From the NCBI GenBank assembly GCA_016490735.1, contig JAEMWC010000968.1, forward strand, positions 42,501 through 106,500: a stretch of DNA of 64,000 bases, in the 5' to 3' direction. This document shows positions 22,403 to 35,530 of the stretch, one piece after another. The translations under genes were made by a program, and so were the position numbers. The notes beneath the pieces are model-generated. The model saw only the letters and a list, made by a program, of their open reading frames with translations, did no database searches and was not told the DNA's origin. Within the stretch, counting starts at the first letter, position 1, and each line of letters opens with the position of its first letter. The stretch comes from Pachyseris speciosa (taxonomy: Eukaryota; Cnidaria; Anthozoa; Scleractinia; Pachyseridae).

Positions 22403-22548
22403 GGATTCGATTAGCTAACGTTTCGAGCGTTAGCCCTTCGTCGGAGCGAATCGCTCCGACGAAGGGCTAACGCTCGAAACGTCAGCTAATCGAATCCTTG
22501 TACGGTGGTCAATTTACATTATCAACTCCGTTGATAAACCAAATTTTT
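22295..22548. mobile_element. Foldback element with hammerhead-like cores, 14-bp target duplication
   Basis: TTGGTTGGAGGTAT is directly repeated at 22281-22294 and 22549-22562. Between them are a tail (aaaggggattag...cacgaaaa) and a near-perfect hairpin with arms of about 90 bp meeting at about 22451. Each arm reads outward CGACGAAGGGCTAACGCTC then GAAAC, i.e. a hammerhead-type catalytic core with CCGACGA in place of CUGANGA. Long, variable target duplications, an inverted partial repeat and hammerhead motifs are known for Penelope-like retroelements and retrozymes; membership is inferred. Confidence 0.75.
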
Positions 22549-22562
22549 TTGGTTGGAGGTAT

Positions 22563-24119
22563 GTCGGGCGAGCTTCCACTACTCCCACTACTATTCCTTT
22601 CATCACCGGCGTTCTCTGTACGACAGTTTTTGTTCGGCTGTCCTCCTCGCTTCCTGTTTCCGACATTTTCATTCGGCGGAGAGAAGAAAAGTCGCGGACG
22701 ACAGAGAAACACGTGCGCACATGCTGCCCGACTCCGACTCTGTGTACTTATAAGGTTTTTTTGAGGGTGGGGGGGGGGGGGGGGGGGGGGTCAAACCGAC
22801 TTGTTCGTTACGTGAAATGTTGGCTGAAAATCCTTGATTTAAATCAAACATGGAAATTTATTTCATTGCCAAGTTGAGAGAAGCGGCTAAAGGGTCAAAC
22901 GCCTTGTTCCAACACGATGTTGGACGAAAATGTTTGATCGTTTAACAGGGGGCTTATAATTTCAAAATTCCCGCCGATGGCGGTCTAACAAACCAGTGTC
23001 TAAATGGGAAACTCCAGGTAGCTAAATCAATTGTAATTGGTGATGAATGCACGTTTGTCATTTTTAACGACTCGATCGTCCTTCACAGTAGAATAAGAGC
23101 TAATTTACGCTCAGCGAGAGCGGCAAGTAAGGAGAAACATAACTAGGAATAAATATGAGGAAGCCTGGAAAAGTCTCCAAACAATCTCCGTGAGGACTCT
23201 TTGCGGCCAGAAAGCACCGCGCGTGTTAACAGAATCCACAGCGGAAACTACCTGTATGAACTGCCAAGCACACGACAGTAATTTGAGCGTGGTTTCTGTG
23301 ACAACTTCGTCTCGTAACTTTGTTTGTTCTTAGTAGGTACTGCGGTGTAAATTTGGCTACGATGACTTTTCGAAAGCCTTTTAAATGCAGCAGAGACTTA
23401 AAATACACGTTTACTCGCAACACTGTCGCTAATTTCGAAAACATTGGGAAAGTCCGAACATAATAGTATTCAAGTGAGAACGCAGAAGTACTCAAGTTCC
23501 CCTGCATAATGTTCCAACAAAACTCAAGTGAAAAGAGAACAAACAACCTCAGTTGCATCTGAGCCTTTGCAAACATGCTCAGTATGGACGTCTTGCCGTT
23601 AAGCAGTGACATTTGAGTTCTATTATGTAGTTAAACGAGCAAAGAAAAATATAATTCGTTTGCATAGTGTCTTTACAGATGTTTATTGTTGTGCATTAAC
23701 CTTCTCTTAAATACAGCCTTAAGGGTGGGCCAAATTTATCTTGAAATTTTTTCGGCACAGTTATGCAACTCGACTGCGTCATCACATACCCCTTTACTCG
23801 CACATATTTTGTTGTTGTTTTGTTCGATGCAGTGGCGGATCAAGGGGGAGGGTGGGGGGTTCCGGACCCCCCTTCCCTAGCCGAATTTTCTTCTACTATG
23901 ACTTGTTTGACGCCGAAATTCTCGCATCGACAGAATCGCCTGTCATTACTCAACTGGTTGACTTGCTTTCTGATGGAAAACCATTGTATTTTGCCATTAA
24001 TGTAAACTCCAGGCATATTCCACAATAAAATGTTATTATTCCCGTTACCCTCTGATGGTCACTCACCTCTGCTCGCAAAGCAGTTTTGTCCAACCAGCGT
24101 TCAACAGATGATCGTTTCC
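22563..24119. other. No supported gene
   Basis: Contains a 22-base G run (22769-22790) and, at 23829, cagtggcggatcaaggggg, which resembles a hAT-family terminus without a visible partner end. Remaining sequence unassigned. Confidence 0.4.
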
Positions 24120-24189
24120 TTAAACTGATTAAGAAACGAGGACAGCGACGGCAACGAAAACGTCATTTCAAAAATTAGCTTCTCGTTAT

Positions 24190-24305
24190 TACATACCTAC
24201 CTACCTACCTACCTACATACAAACATACATACATACATACATACATACATACATACATACATACATACATACATACATACATACATACATACATACATAC
24301 ATACT
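24190..24305. repeat. (TACC)n/(TACA)n microsatellite
   Basis: Tetranucleotide array directly abutting one end of the 24306-24710 SINE. Confidence 0.95.
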
Positions 24306-24710
24306 TATCGTCTCCCCGTCGGGGCTTTTCAGGGATAGTTTACATCACTGGTCGGGGGACTTGACCAGACTGCTAGTGCAGTTTGCAATTAATGAAGTAA
24401 CTAATGAGTGCCCCCGTTATGTAGATATCTATGACAGACACTAGGGGTGGTCACAGCCAGAGTTTTGTTACGTCCCTAGTGGTTCTTTTACGTCCCACAG
24501 AATCAGATTAAGTGAAAGTACTGTGAGACGGGGCCTACGGTTTATCCGAGAAGACTAGAAAGTCTAACCATTTGCAGATGTCATTACAAAGGCAGCACGT
24601 TCTCCTCAGTTATTTTTAAGACCCTGAGTGTTGGTCCGGCCGGGGTTAGAACCCGCGACCTCCCGCATGGTAGTCCGGTGCTCTACCACTGAGCTAACCG
24701 GTCTGCGGTT
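24306..24710 (-). mobile_element. tRNA-derived SINE between tetranucleotide arrays
   Basis: Minus strand: the head CCGGTTAGCTCAGTGGTAGAGC is a strong A-box region and GGTTCTAACCCC a B box, with D-arm pairing intact but a mismatched anticodon stem. A body of about 300 bp follows, ending in a gaaaagccccgacggggaga hairpin next to the ATAC array. Better explained as a SINE than a functional tRNA because of the poor anticodon arm and conserved body. Confidence 0.8.
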
Positions 24711-24713
24711 ATA

Positions 24714-24879
24714 ATACATACATACATACATACATACATACATACATACATACATACATACATACATACATACATACATACATACATACCTACCTACCTA
24801 CCTACCTACCTACCTACCTACCTACCTACCTACCTACCTACATACATACATACATACATACATACATACATACATACAT
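24714..24879. repeat. (CATA)n/(CTAC)n microsatellite
   Basis: Tetranucleotide array on the other side of the SINE; the SINE probably inserted into, or seeded, this array. Confidence 0.95.
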
Positions 24880-26126
24880 CACATTATTTACCCTCGGATT
24901 TTTAGAGTAGCTTGTGCAGCTAATATCTCCGAGCATTTGACCATCAGATGATACATAGACCATCACACCTGGAACTACGTCCCCTACATGCGTCCCCTAT
25001 GTTATTGTAGTACTTGTGCGATTATTCCAATTTGCTCAAAGTTTAAATTTATATGAACGACGTTAAAGTAAAGAAAAAGAAAGAAACATTTGCATAATGT
25101 GCTAACGTTCTCGACAAAACTCAAATTTGGTCATTTCACGTTATTTTGCAGACGACGGCAAAGAAAAGAGAAACGAGGACGGCGACGGCAACGAAAATAC
25201 AATTTCTCGTTATAATAGCACTTTCGCGATTATTCCAATTTGATCAACTTGTAAAAACTATCCAGGAGCTAAATTTCTATGAACGGCGTTTAAGTAAAGA
25301 AAAAGAAAGAAAATTTGCCATCATGTGCTCACGTCCTCGCCAAAACCTAAAATTTGGTCATTTAATGTTGATATTTTGTAGAGGACGGCAAAGAAATGTA
25401 CCAAAATGTAAAACGCACGTGCAGAGAGATTGTTTTGTGACGTTCTCGTTCTCGTTTAGCAACGACGACGGCGACGGCAACGAAAAGGTCGTTTTAAAGT
25501 ATAACTGCTGGTTTTTGTATCTCTTCCGTGATTATTCCAATTTATTTCACTTCGAAAATGCTGGCGAATTATGCAGGGTCTATATTACTACGAACGGCGG
25601 TAAAGGAAGGAGAAAGAAAGAAAAATTTAACGTCATGCACTCACGTTCTCGAGAAAACCTAAAATTTGGTCATTCCACGTTGTTGTTTTGCAGGAGACGG
25701 TGAAGAAATGTACCAAAGTGTAAAACGCACGTGCAGAGTGATTGTTTTTACCCATTAGACCTATTGTTTTGTGGCGTTCTCGTTGCCATTGCCGTCCTCG
25801 TTGCTAAAGCTCCCTAAACTCCCTTTTCAACGTTGGGGTTGTTGGGAACAGTGACGGAGCTGCGAGGAGAAGTAATTTGAAGTAAGTTTGTAAGTAAGTT
25901 TTCTGTATCAGTTTTGTGCTTACTTTATTTTGGAATAGAGGTAACTTTGAACGTTTTCTTTATTTAATCATCTCTTTTACCTTTAAACTCTGCAAGTTGT
26001 TTTTCACTGTTTCTTTTATTGATCTTTGGTATCTTTGAAAAGTGTACTAAAGCAATTACTCTTCGTAGGCTCAGTCAACGAATATTGGTAAATATTTGTT
26101 GTTGTTTATGTAGGCCATCAATGGCC

Positions 26127-26127
<1 letters not shown>

Positions 26128-26175
<48 letters not shown>
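26128..26175. repeat. (ATT)n microsatellite
   Basis: About 15 repeats; the rest of 25819-26457 is unassigned AT-rich sequence. Confidence 0.93.
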
Positions 26176-26461
26176 GTTATTAAATTGGGGATTTTATGAG
26201 ACGTGTCATTTTAGGCTTAGCCCGAGGGTATTCCAAAACTGAATGTCTGCAGAATGTTTTTTTACATTTTGGTTAGATTCTCGATTTAAATGCTCTGTGG
26301 TTTGAGCCTGAGCTTTGATACGCAGTGCTACTTCCATTGCTATTTGGTAGCAATTTCCCACCATGGGTGGCGCTTATTAAGTTTTTCTTTCAATGAAATG
26401 TAACTAACGGAAAAGAAACTGTTTTCCTACATATACTGATGCCGGTGTAGTTGAAGCTTAA

Positions 26462-27461
26462 GGTGGCTTGATTGGATTTTTCAGTAGACGCCTTCCAACT
26501 TTAAATATAAATCACAACGCACTCAAACATAATACAGAAGATCGATATCCACACTCTTGCTAGGGATAGACCAAACTCAAGCAGTTTAAGGCCTGGGTTT
26601 AGAAATATGTTCATAAATATGGTTGATCGCCAATATCTTTTTCCAGATTGCCTAGAACTGGATGAAACTTTCCCTGAAGATAAATCTTGTTGTCCTTGTT
26701 TGCCTTAACGTATAACTTTGATCACGTGATCTGTCACGTGATCAAAATTTGAAAAAGTCTTAAATCGGCGATGCGGTGGCGGATTTTAAGTTTACAGATA
26801 AATAAATCAGCGTTTTAAATATAAATCCAACATATCTAACTTTCTACGCTTGGAGTGATTGCTCACGAGTTTTAGTTTTTAAATTATCAACAGCTGAAGG
26901 TTGAATTCTGGGAAGAAAAATGACCTTTGCCCTCACAACTTTTTTGTTGAGAACGATGGACGGTCGCTCCAAACGTGAGACGCTGGAAATAATTAATACG
27001 CATAAGAAAAGCGTTTTTATTCGATATTATATCCCACAAAAGTCACCTACTCCTCAAATAAGTGATGATTTCAAAGAAATGGTCACGTGACACGCCACGT
27101 GATCTAAGATAACGTTTATTGCACGTCAAAATGTTAAGGATGATGAGAACTACCCATGTGCCGAATTTCGTCGCAGTGTCATTCCCCTGGGCAGTTATAT
27201 CGCAAAAAACCGTTTTCTCTAATAAACGCCCCTGACCCAGGCCTTAAACTGCTTGAGAAGTTGCGAGTGAGGTGTATTTTATCTAGATCGGAGTTACCAT
27301 AGCTACGGTCGAGTGCATGGAGCGTTGGATTCATGCGAGTATGAAAATTCTTAACAATGGACATTCATAATGAGACAAATAAGCTACCAACAAAAATAAT
27401 GAGCAGGCGCCGAAAATGTAAAAGCATAATCTGAGCGATTTGATGCCAATGTTTGACCACC
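26462..27461. mobile_element. 1,000-bp TTAA-flanked inverted-repeat DNA element
   Basis: TTAA at 26458-26461 and 27462-27465 flanks GGTGGC...ACCACC ends. A second inverted pair lies inside: ctcaagcagtttaaggcctggg at 26577 and its complement at about 27230-27257. Paired CACGTG palindromes occur at about 26725-26750 and 27085-27105. No ORF. The TTAA site and G-rich short ends fit Kolobok or piggyBac types, Kolobok being the closer guess. Confidence 0.65.
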
Positions 27462-27465
27462 TTAA

Positions 27466-28019
27466 GTTATTTCAATTACTTTGAGATTGAGGGGTCTTTG
27501 AAAACAGTACTTTAACCATAGGATCACCGAGGTTAAAAGAAATCCATCGACCACTTTTTTTAATATTCGCCTCAATAGCCAGGTTTTGACAAAAACGTAA
27601 AATAGCCACCTATTCACCTATTGCGCTCGAAATGTGCTTCCCGTAAGCCCAGCGAGCTTATGTAGAGTAATTCGATTCGATTTGTTTCATGTTAACAGGC
27701 GAAAAATTCAGCCCAAAATGTCTTGAAATCGCTCAAATAGAATTTGTTATAAAACGGTGGGGGAAAGGTGCGCTTATTCGGTGGAGGGTGCTTATTAGAG
27801 CGTGGGCGCTCACTCGAGGAAATACGTACGGTATTTGAAGATTATGAACAAAACCTAATGCTTCGTCAAAAAATGGATATAATTCATTACCAATAATTAA
27901 GTCCTCATGACTAGCATCTAAAATTCATGGTAACAATTCATAACATTCAATAAACGACTTTATAAATAGTGCGACTCGAATAGGGAATACTGCCGGAACC
28001 AACTAGAAATTTTCAGGAG
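27466..28019. other. Noncoding, unassigned
   Basis: No gene, RNA or repeat structure recognised. Confidence 0.4.
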
Positions 28020-28782
28020 AGACGGCTAAATACTTGTGGCTAAACAAATTTATCAAATGTCCCGAAATGTCCAATGCCGCCTTCAAGCATTTACTGGAGT
28101 TTCAGTCTCATACAGTCCTTATCCCTTCTAGAGGCGATCGTTGCCAAAAAGGAGATGCACTTACAGGTATTCCAGCTGAGTATTGTTATCAAAAACACCT
28201 TTGGGCAGTTCCCTCAGCTGGTTGTCAGTCAAGTCACTACAAAAGAAAAATAACAATTCAGCTTTAACTTTCTTTATTTCATGGCACGGTGATAAATTAT
28301 TGGCTTCGTAAATCATTAGCAATTTCAGTCTTTTTTAAATGACTGCCTGTGTGTTAAATAGACAATGGTTGTCAATCGCACTTCTGGTTCCCGTTAGTTT
28401 ACTAAACAAGGCATATAGTATACAGGTATTCCAGCGATACGTGGTATATCCACCTTAGTTGGCAGAGGAAGATAACTCTGAATCTCATAGGATTGTTGCT
28501 TTTATGTGTATTGCTATTGCCGTTTTATTTAATTCTACACGACCTGAAATATATTATCACGAAAGACAGCTATTGATTCATGATGCACACTAACAGAGCA
28601 CCGGTTAACCGAACAGGAAATATAATCAAGTTCTGCGTTTCTTATCAGACCGAGCTATGTATCTCATGATTATCTTATTTTTGATACCCTGGGGATAGTA
28701 AATTAAAACACAATTTTACACGCAATCGACAAGTGAACACAACAAATGATGGCAATTTCAGGTGGTCTTATACAATAGAAAA
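28020..28782. repeat. Dispersed repeat related to the 2.16-kb tandem units
   Basis: Diverged match to 935-1897, without the MITE, continuing into sequence matched by 6219-6262. It represents the pre-insertion arrangement: neither the MITE nor the Harbinger fragment is present. Confidence 0.85.
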
Positions 28783-28834
28783 TGTAACTGTTGAAAAATC
28801 AAGTTTTTTACTAAAACCGAGGGTGGGGGATGTT

Positions 28835-29293
28835 CCCGGGGGGGAGGGGGCACTTCCTAGTAATAGGCTAATGAGGATGTTCCGCTGGATGGGGTCGCAT
28901 TTTCACGACTGGATTGACTGTAATGGGGTTGCATTTTAAATAGAGTTACTAGAATGTTTTCACACATTTTCGGGATTTTAAGGGTAAATGTACCAGAATA
29001 ATTGCACTGTAGGGGAAAAGTAAAGTGTCCCACATTCACGTTAACAAATGTGTCAATTCACTTTAGGATGACCTAGTTAAAAGGCTTTATAAGGTAGATG
29101 CATAAACAGAAAGTGACTAAGTTGGGATCACGAAAATTACATTTGCCCAGTGACTAAGATGTGACTAAGATGGGGTCTATAATCGGCCACAGAATAGACT
29201 ATAACGGTGTTGGGGTTCTGAGAGGAGAGCGGCACATACCCAGCAGAAATTGACCCAAGTACCCCCACCCCCCCGGGGGGGGGGGGGTTAAAA
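28835..29293. repeat. Element with G/C homopolymer ends
   Basis: Starts in gggggggaggggg and ends in cccccaccccccc followed by a G run, with ggatggggtcgcatttt and gaccccatctt-like blocks between. Probably a repetitive element of unknown class. No coding capacity. Confidence 0.4.
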
Positions 29294-29394
29294 CTCAAAT
29301 TTTTCCAACGTTTTTGATTGAGGACTGGGTACGTTATCCATGTATACTGTCACAATGCAGCTGGTAACGTGGCTATGCTCGGCTCATTTGATTT

Positions 29395-29560
29395 CACTTT
29401 CTGGTCGGCAAATTCACTAGCTCATCAAGGGCTGATATTGGTATCGCCGAAGTCGTGGGTTCGATTCACGTTAAAGCGTGAATTTTTTAAGGCTTTATTT
29501 TCACTACTGTTTTAGTAGAGTTCACAACTGCGATGATCATTCACATATGCATGAAACACT
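29395..29560 (+). mobile_element. Degenerate tRNA-derived SINE
   Basis: B-box-like GTGGGTTCGATTCACG at 29456, followed by a body with gtgaattttttaaggcttta, an actactgttttagtag stem and aactgcgatgatcattca. The A-box side is decayed. Confidence 0.55.
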
Positions 29561-30904
29561 ATTTTCTTTCCATGCTTTAACTCTTACCAGCATTTTAGTG
29601 CTCAAATTTGAGATAGAGAAACCTACTAGGCAATAAGGCCAATCTGTTAAATTGCTCCTGCATGACATCAGAAAGATTGATGGTAGGCATAGGGAAAATT
29701 ACCTTTTTTAGTGAAGTGAAACTTGACTTTAGATTTTTCTCTATGCATTTTTCTTTAGATTTTCCTCTATGCAAATGTACAGAGTCAGTCCAAACGTTTA
29801 GGTATACTACCTAAATCAACATAAGCACAACCTGTAAAAATTGTTCCTTGCCTCACTCAATGTCTAAAAAGGAAGCACTTTTATAGTGATCTTGAAAAGG
29901 CTTGTTTGGTTTCCGTGGAAACAAGGGGCTCGAACATCATTGTGTTTGTCATCATTCATGGCAACGAGTTGCATGATGGTGGTTTCTTCTGAATGAGTTT
30001 GATTTTGGGTGAAAAAGTGGTCTTTTGTACGAGACCCCTTAAGTCGATATGAAGTGATTACCTTAAATGAAATCTACAATCATGGCCAAATTTCCTGCAA
30101 GACTTAGGAAAAAAGTTTCGCTAGTTAAGAACACATATGGCCAAAGGCCCCATCTTCCCCCCCACCCAAAGCAATGTTGTTTCGCTTAGACATTTGACCA
30201 TGTGCAATCGTTTTACTGGCTATCACCATTGTCCACCGGGATGGGGATGCAAGAATGGAAATTAAGAAAAAATGAAATGTATTGAGACTTATGATGGGCG
30301 CATATAAATGACCCTATTAAAGACAAAAAGGGTATTCTGTGCGCAAAAAATCCCCAAAGATGCAAAAGAATTCACGGGGCTGATAGATTAACATACGGGA
30401 TAAAATGTACCTTTTTCTTGGGTAAAATGCTGAAAAAAAAAATCAAAAAATGCAACGTAAAAAGATTTTGCAACCTCTGCCGAGGCAAACAGAAACAGCT
30501 TAGCTTCCAAGGGCGGCCGCTTCATACTTCTTCAAACGATGAACCTGCCGAAAGTGTTCCGCCCGACGACTGTTCTCAGTAATCCCGGGACTGACAGTGT
30601 TGCTGCAAGTGCTTAACTACACCTGCTTTTATCGACCCGGTTAAACAAGGGTTAAGTTTAATATTTTTGTTTTTAGTCTTTTGTTCTTTCAAACAGAGAC
30701 TGTATTTAATTTCAGTATGCTGTAATGAAGAGCTTTGATATTTAAAAAATTGACTTCAGACAGATTGAATGTTTGGTTACATGAAGGCTCAACCATCTTT
30801 TTCAAAACTCACCGGCTTTTGGACTGGGACTCGTTAGTTTTCGACTGGGACGTATGATTTTTCATGAGATGAGTCCTAGGACTCACCACAGCGATTTGTG
30901 GCAA
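29561..30904. other. Noncoding, unassigned
   Basis: AT-rich with short A/T runs; a 58-bp partial direct repeat of gattttyctctatgca at 29732-29770. No gene supported. Confidence 0.4.
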
Positions 30905-32432
30905 AATCATTGTTGTCTACTGAATTTTAAGTAATAAAGCAATCGGTGACGCGGTCTCAAACTTAGTTCTTTTTAATGCCTCCCTGGTAACCAAAACGAC
31001 AGAAAGAAAAGGAAACGAAAGTTTATACGGAAAATTAGTATTTTATCTCTAATATCCCACCAAATAAATAGGATGTCTTTATATGGTTCTAACTTCTGGA
31101 TGTAAACAGTAAGGAGAAAAGCCACTTCTTAAATCGACACAGATTTCTATTCCAAAGCAAAACTTAAGACTGGAAACGCACCTACAACAACAAAGTAATT
31201 TGTTCAGGCCCTAAAATTGTCTCAAATCATTTCGCTCCTCTCAGTTGTTCTACAAGAAAGCGCCGAAAACTTAAGGAATATTTCTTTTTGACTAGAAACA
31301 CTTTAAAAAATTTGAAAACCGAACGTTTTCGGCACAAAGCCATCTTCAGGGTGAAGTTGGCTTACTGGCGAAAACATTTGGGTTTTTTTATTTTTATTTT
31401 TTTAATTTTATTAGCCTTGTAAATATTGGTCATTTTGAAATTTTAGCGAATATTATGGACATTTCATTTTCGAGGGCAATAAGTAAAAATTGAACCTCAA
31501 GAAACCAAAAGCAACCCAGTAAAGTGCCCAGAAATGATCGAATTCTAAAGATATGTTTTAACACCGAATTCGGTCAATCATGATGAGCCAGACTGTTTGG
31601 GACACTAGTACTTGCGCAAAACAGTCACGCTAAAGAATAGATCTGGTAACTAACCCCACTTTTCCCTAACTCTCCTAAAATGTAACGTTGATCCACTGAA
31701 GCATTTGACGATGTACAATTGTTTCATTGGCTATCAACATTCTCCAGTGGGAAGATGGGGGGAGGGGGGGGGGGGTACAAATATGAAGAAACTTATTATG
31801 GGCAATTGCATATGACCATATTTAGACAAAGGTGTATTCTGTGTTCGCATTTAGCAAAGTGTCCCAATGCCTAGGATTATATATTATCCGCTAAATCTTG
31901 GTTTACCGATAGCAGAGCTTCAGAGGGGATTCCGCAAGCTGAAAGAGTTATAAGCCTTTCAAAGATCATGGTTTTTTCCTGCTAAGTTAGAAAACAATTC
32001 TGTCATACTTATTTAGAGCTAAAATACAATCAATGTTTAATTTACACAATATTAAAAAATGGATGGATGGATGGATGGAGGGATCCATGCATGGTTCAGT
32101 TACACCTACAGTTGCGATTATTTAGTTCAAGCTATTCCAATTCGATCGTTCTTTCGTTCGTTTCTGCTTGCGTTCATGCATGCTTGAGGACCCGAGGTTA
32201 GTTGAAGGCGCTTTCAAGAACCCTGCAAAGCTTTGCTTCCCATTCTGGACTGGCTTCACTCACTGACCGTGACTGGACACAAACGTAAATAAACGAGACT
32301 TAATATGTAGCCTTTACTTAGCAACATTCAGGTATCAGGTGCATTGAAAGGTGTCTCCAAAAATAAGTGTCTCGCAAAACATTTAGGCAAATTTCACGGA
32401 TCTCGCAGCTTGTATCGAAATTCTGCGGGAGG
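30905..32432. repeat. Dispersed repeat, copy B
   Basis: Collinear with 6965-8516 plus 9951-10018. Lacks the SINE of copy A and has extra sequence at 31353-31515. Includes a G run at 31756-31774 and (GGAT)n at 32058-32081. Confidence 0.75.
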
Positions 32433-33555
32433 CCGTCTCGGTGTATTGACTTCTTAAGCGATCCATGATCATTAACGAGTGCGTTGGGTTCGCAGAGAAA
32501 AAACTGTGGACTCACCGTGACCAACTCGAAAGCTTAAGCTACTTTGGTCACTGCGCAAATTTGCTTTTCATCACTTGTGTAATTTAGTTTGCTGACTTAT
32601 CTCTCTACCCATGTAATGTACTTTAATGTAGAAATGTTTGTATATAGTGCAAAAAAAAAACTAAACTGAAACTGAAACTGTGTCGCAAAGTCACGGAGTT
32701 ACCATCGCCACTCTTTGTTACATGTATATGTGCGAATACGGTAGGATAAGTTCAAAGTACATTTAACTGGTACCCAATTAATTGAATTACGACTGAATTT
32801 GAATCAGTCAGGGCCGTAGCAAGGCGACAGTTTGCGACAGCGACAATTCACTGTCCATTCCTCTTCGTTTTCTTTGCGACAGCGACATTTTTCCCTAAGG
32901 AAACAAACGACAGACAGAGTCGTAAACCAGCGACAAAGCGACACCAGGCCACTCGTTGGAAGGCCTCGCGACTAGCCGTGGAAAAAAATGCAATTTGAAT
33001 CCATGGTGGTATGCATTACAGAGCATCACAATTATCCTGCAGGTAAGTAACTTTGTCCAATTTTGTGGAGAAAGGAGTTAACAGCGATGACTGATAGCAG
33101 TTTATGTCACTCCCAAAGGTCGTAGCTGTTGTGTTTCGGCTGAATAAATTACGTTTAGATTAGTGCAATCATGATGTCTGGTTACACATTCAAAACAAGC
33201 ACAAACTGGTGCACATCTACATTTACATCTACTCTATTGACTGATAAAGCAGAATCACTGCATCACATCAATTTCACTTAAAGTATACATGTTTTATTTG
33301 AATCGCCATTACTGTTGTTTCATGATTTCTCAATTTACAAACCAGCAAGTAGGCATATCATGCTATCATGCTAGCAGTGAAAGGATTGGGTACATAATCA
33401 GTTCCTGTTTAAATTATTCTGACTTCATCTACGGTCAGCCTGCTAAAATCTTGGTCTTTTTGCTTGGATGAAAATTAAAAATTCACCAAAAAGACTGAGA
33501 ATGTCAGTATGCTATTTACAGGTGCAATTTGTACTGTGTCAGACCTAAAATTATA
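32433..33555. other. Noncoding, unassigned
   Basis: Contains gcgacagcgac repeats at 32835-32890. No ORF with recognisable product. Confidence 0.4.
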
Positions 33556-33921
33556 GGAATTTTCACGGCGGGTTTGTTTTGCAGGTCACGGGTCACAGGT
33601 CACAGGTCATTTTTCCCGAGAATTGTACCACTAGAGTGACTTAAACCTTTTATTACGGACTTAAAGCAACCCTAGACGGCAATCAATCGGAAGTCAAGAT
33701 GGCCTTGTTGATGACCGCAATTTGCGTAATGCTCTTGCCGTCCACCTAACGTCGCGGCAGCCATTCCCACAAGTTTGGCGGTGTCTCGAGAACGCGAGTT
33801 TCTTTTTCAATTTTACCTTTGAAATCCGTGTCTTTTCCAAGGCAAATCTGGATTATATTCTAAACTAGCGATATGAGATCGCATAGGCGAAAGCTATTGG
33901 TTTTTTCTTTTTTCTTTCCAG

Positions 33922-34002
33922 TGCAAAAAAAAACTGCAAATTCGCAGCGACAACGACTACGGCGAATGCTGGAAGCGAAGTTCCCGCCGTTGTTAAAAAT
34001 AG
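33922..34002 (+). other. Candidate 81-nt exon inside the MITE arm
   Basis: Preceded by a strong acceptor (ttttctttccag) and followed by a donor (g|gtaaat). It is open in two frames, one reading RQRLRRMLEAKFPPLLK. Length is a multiple of three. It could be a captured host exon or chance; no partner exon was identified. Confidence 0.3.
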
Positions 34003-34224
34003 GTAAATATATCTTTTCTTTTCATTGCATTTGCCTCCGCTTTTCCCCGAAATTTACCCGATTTTCAAAACAAAGCTGACAGGATTATTTAGCTAACCTT
34101 GTACATGAAAAGCTTAATTTATTTGTGAGATGTTTTATCTCGCTAACTTTATTTAATTTCAATTTGTTATCGGTCAAATATCATGGAGCAAATATCATGG
34201 AGCACGATGTTACAATGGAAAACT

Positions 34225-34700
34225 TGAACCATTTACAGACTTCAAAAAAGTTTGTCAAATCTTTGTAAAATGTATACATTTCCTTTGTAAATTGCAATGT
34301 CTGTAAACGTGCACACTTACAGAGATTTTATGAACCCTATAAAATGTCTGTAGATTCGACCGAATTTTACGCGTCCAGACCCCATTAAATGTCTGTGAAA
34401 TCTCAATGTTTTCTGTGTAAATTGTAAGCAAAATTTACAGAGATTTCATAAAGTTTGCAAAAATCCTTGTTAAATCTCAACGTATTCTCTGTAAAAAAAA
34501 AACTCTAGGAAAAAACTCTGTGAAATAAAGAACATAAAATGGCCATAAAATCTTCGTAAAAATCGAGCCAAAATAACTGCATGAAATCTTAATAAAATGT
34601 ACACAAATAAAAAGCACACAATGTTAATCAAAAGTGGGTGTAATGTTCGTAAAATATACAAGGAGTACCACATGAAATCTCAGCAAAATGGTCATATTTT
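34225..34700. repeat. Left subterminal TTTACAG/TGTAAA motif array
   Basis: Many copies in both orientations of tctgtaaa, acagagattt and aaatgtct spaced about 15-40 bp. Confidence 0.75.
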
Positions 34701-35117
34701 CTCTGTAAAAGACAGAGAGAAACAAACCAGGATGAAAAACGCCAGAACACAAAATCCCAACAAAATGTCTATAAAAAGTGAACAAAAGCTGGACCACAAC
34801 GTGTCACACAATATCTTCAAAGGATATGTATTTTATTGCAAAATGTTAACGTTTTCTTTCCAAAAACGAGCTGGTACTAAAGCGACCTGAAAAACGCTAA
34901 AAACGTGAATTTTTCAGGGCCGAGCTTTCCAGTTCATCGCCACTGAACATAATTACTTTAACGGCATGAGAAAGGTATCCTTTCTATTGCAATTGCCGTA
35001 GAATTTGTATAATTTACGTCCCTTAGCTTTATCGTTTCTTATTAACACCAGAAAATTATAAATTTCATTCCAAACGGCTGCTGATATAACTCACAATTGG
35101 CGTTACTAATGTTTTGT

Positions 35118-35530
<413 letters not shown>

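Larger units (their letters stand above)
24120..25818. mobile_element. MITE-family region with GACGGCAACG ends, expanded and interrupted
   Basis: acgaggacagcgacggcaacg near 24135 and the mirrored cattgccgtcctcgttgctaaagctccc ending at 25818 look like the two ends of one inverted-repeat family. Between them sit a SINE with flanking microsatellites and, at 25018-25818, three diverged tandem segments that each restart with gattattccaattt and contain aatttggtcatt, gacggcaa and gtgcagag. Low-level similarity to the 1301 MITE ends (GGGAGCTT) is visible. Confidence 0.55.

Noticed and set aside
23829..23880. Complete hAT element
   Set aside because: Only one terminus-like sequence (cagtggcggatc) is visible; no matching end or duplication found.
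24620..24705. tRNA gene on the minus strand
   Set aside because: D arm and promoter boxes are good, but the anticodon stem is mismatched and a conserved SINE body follows.
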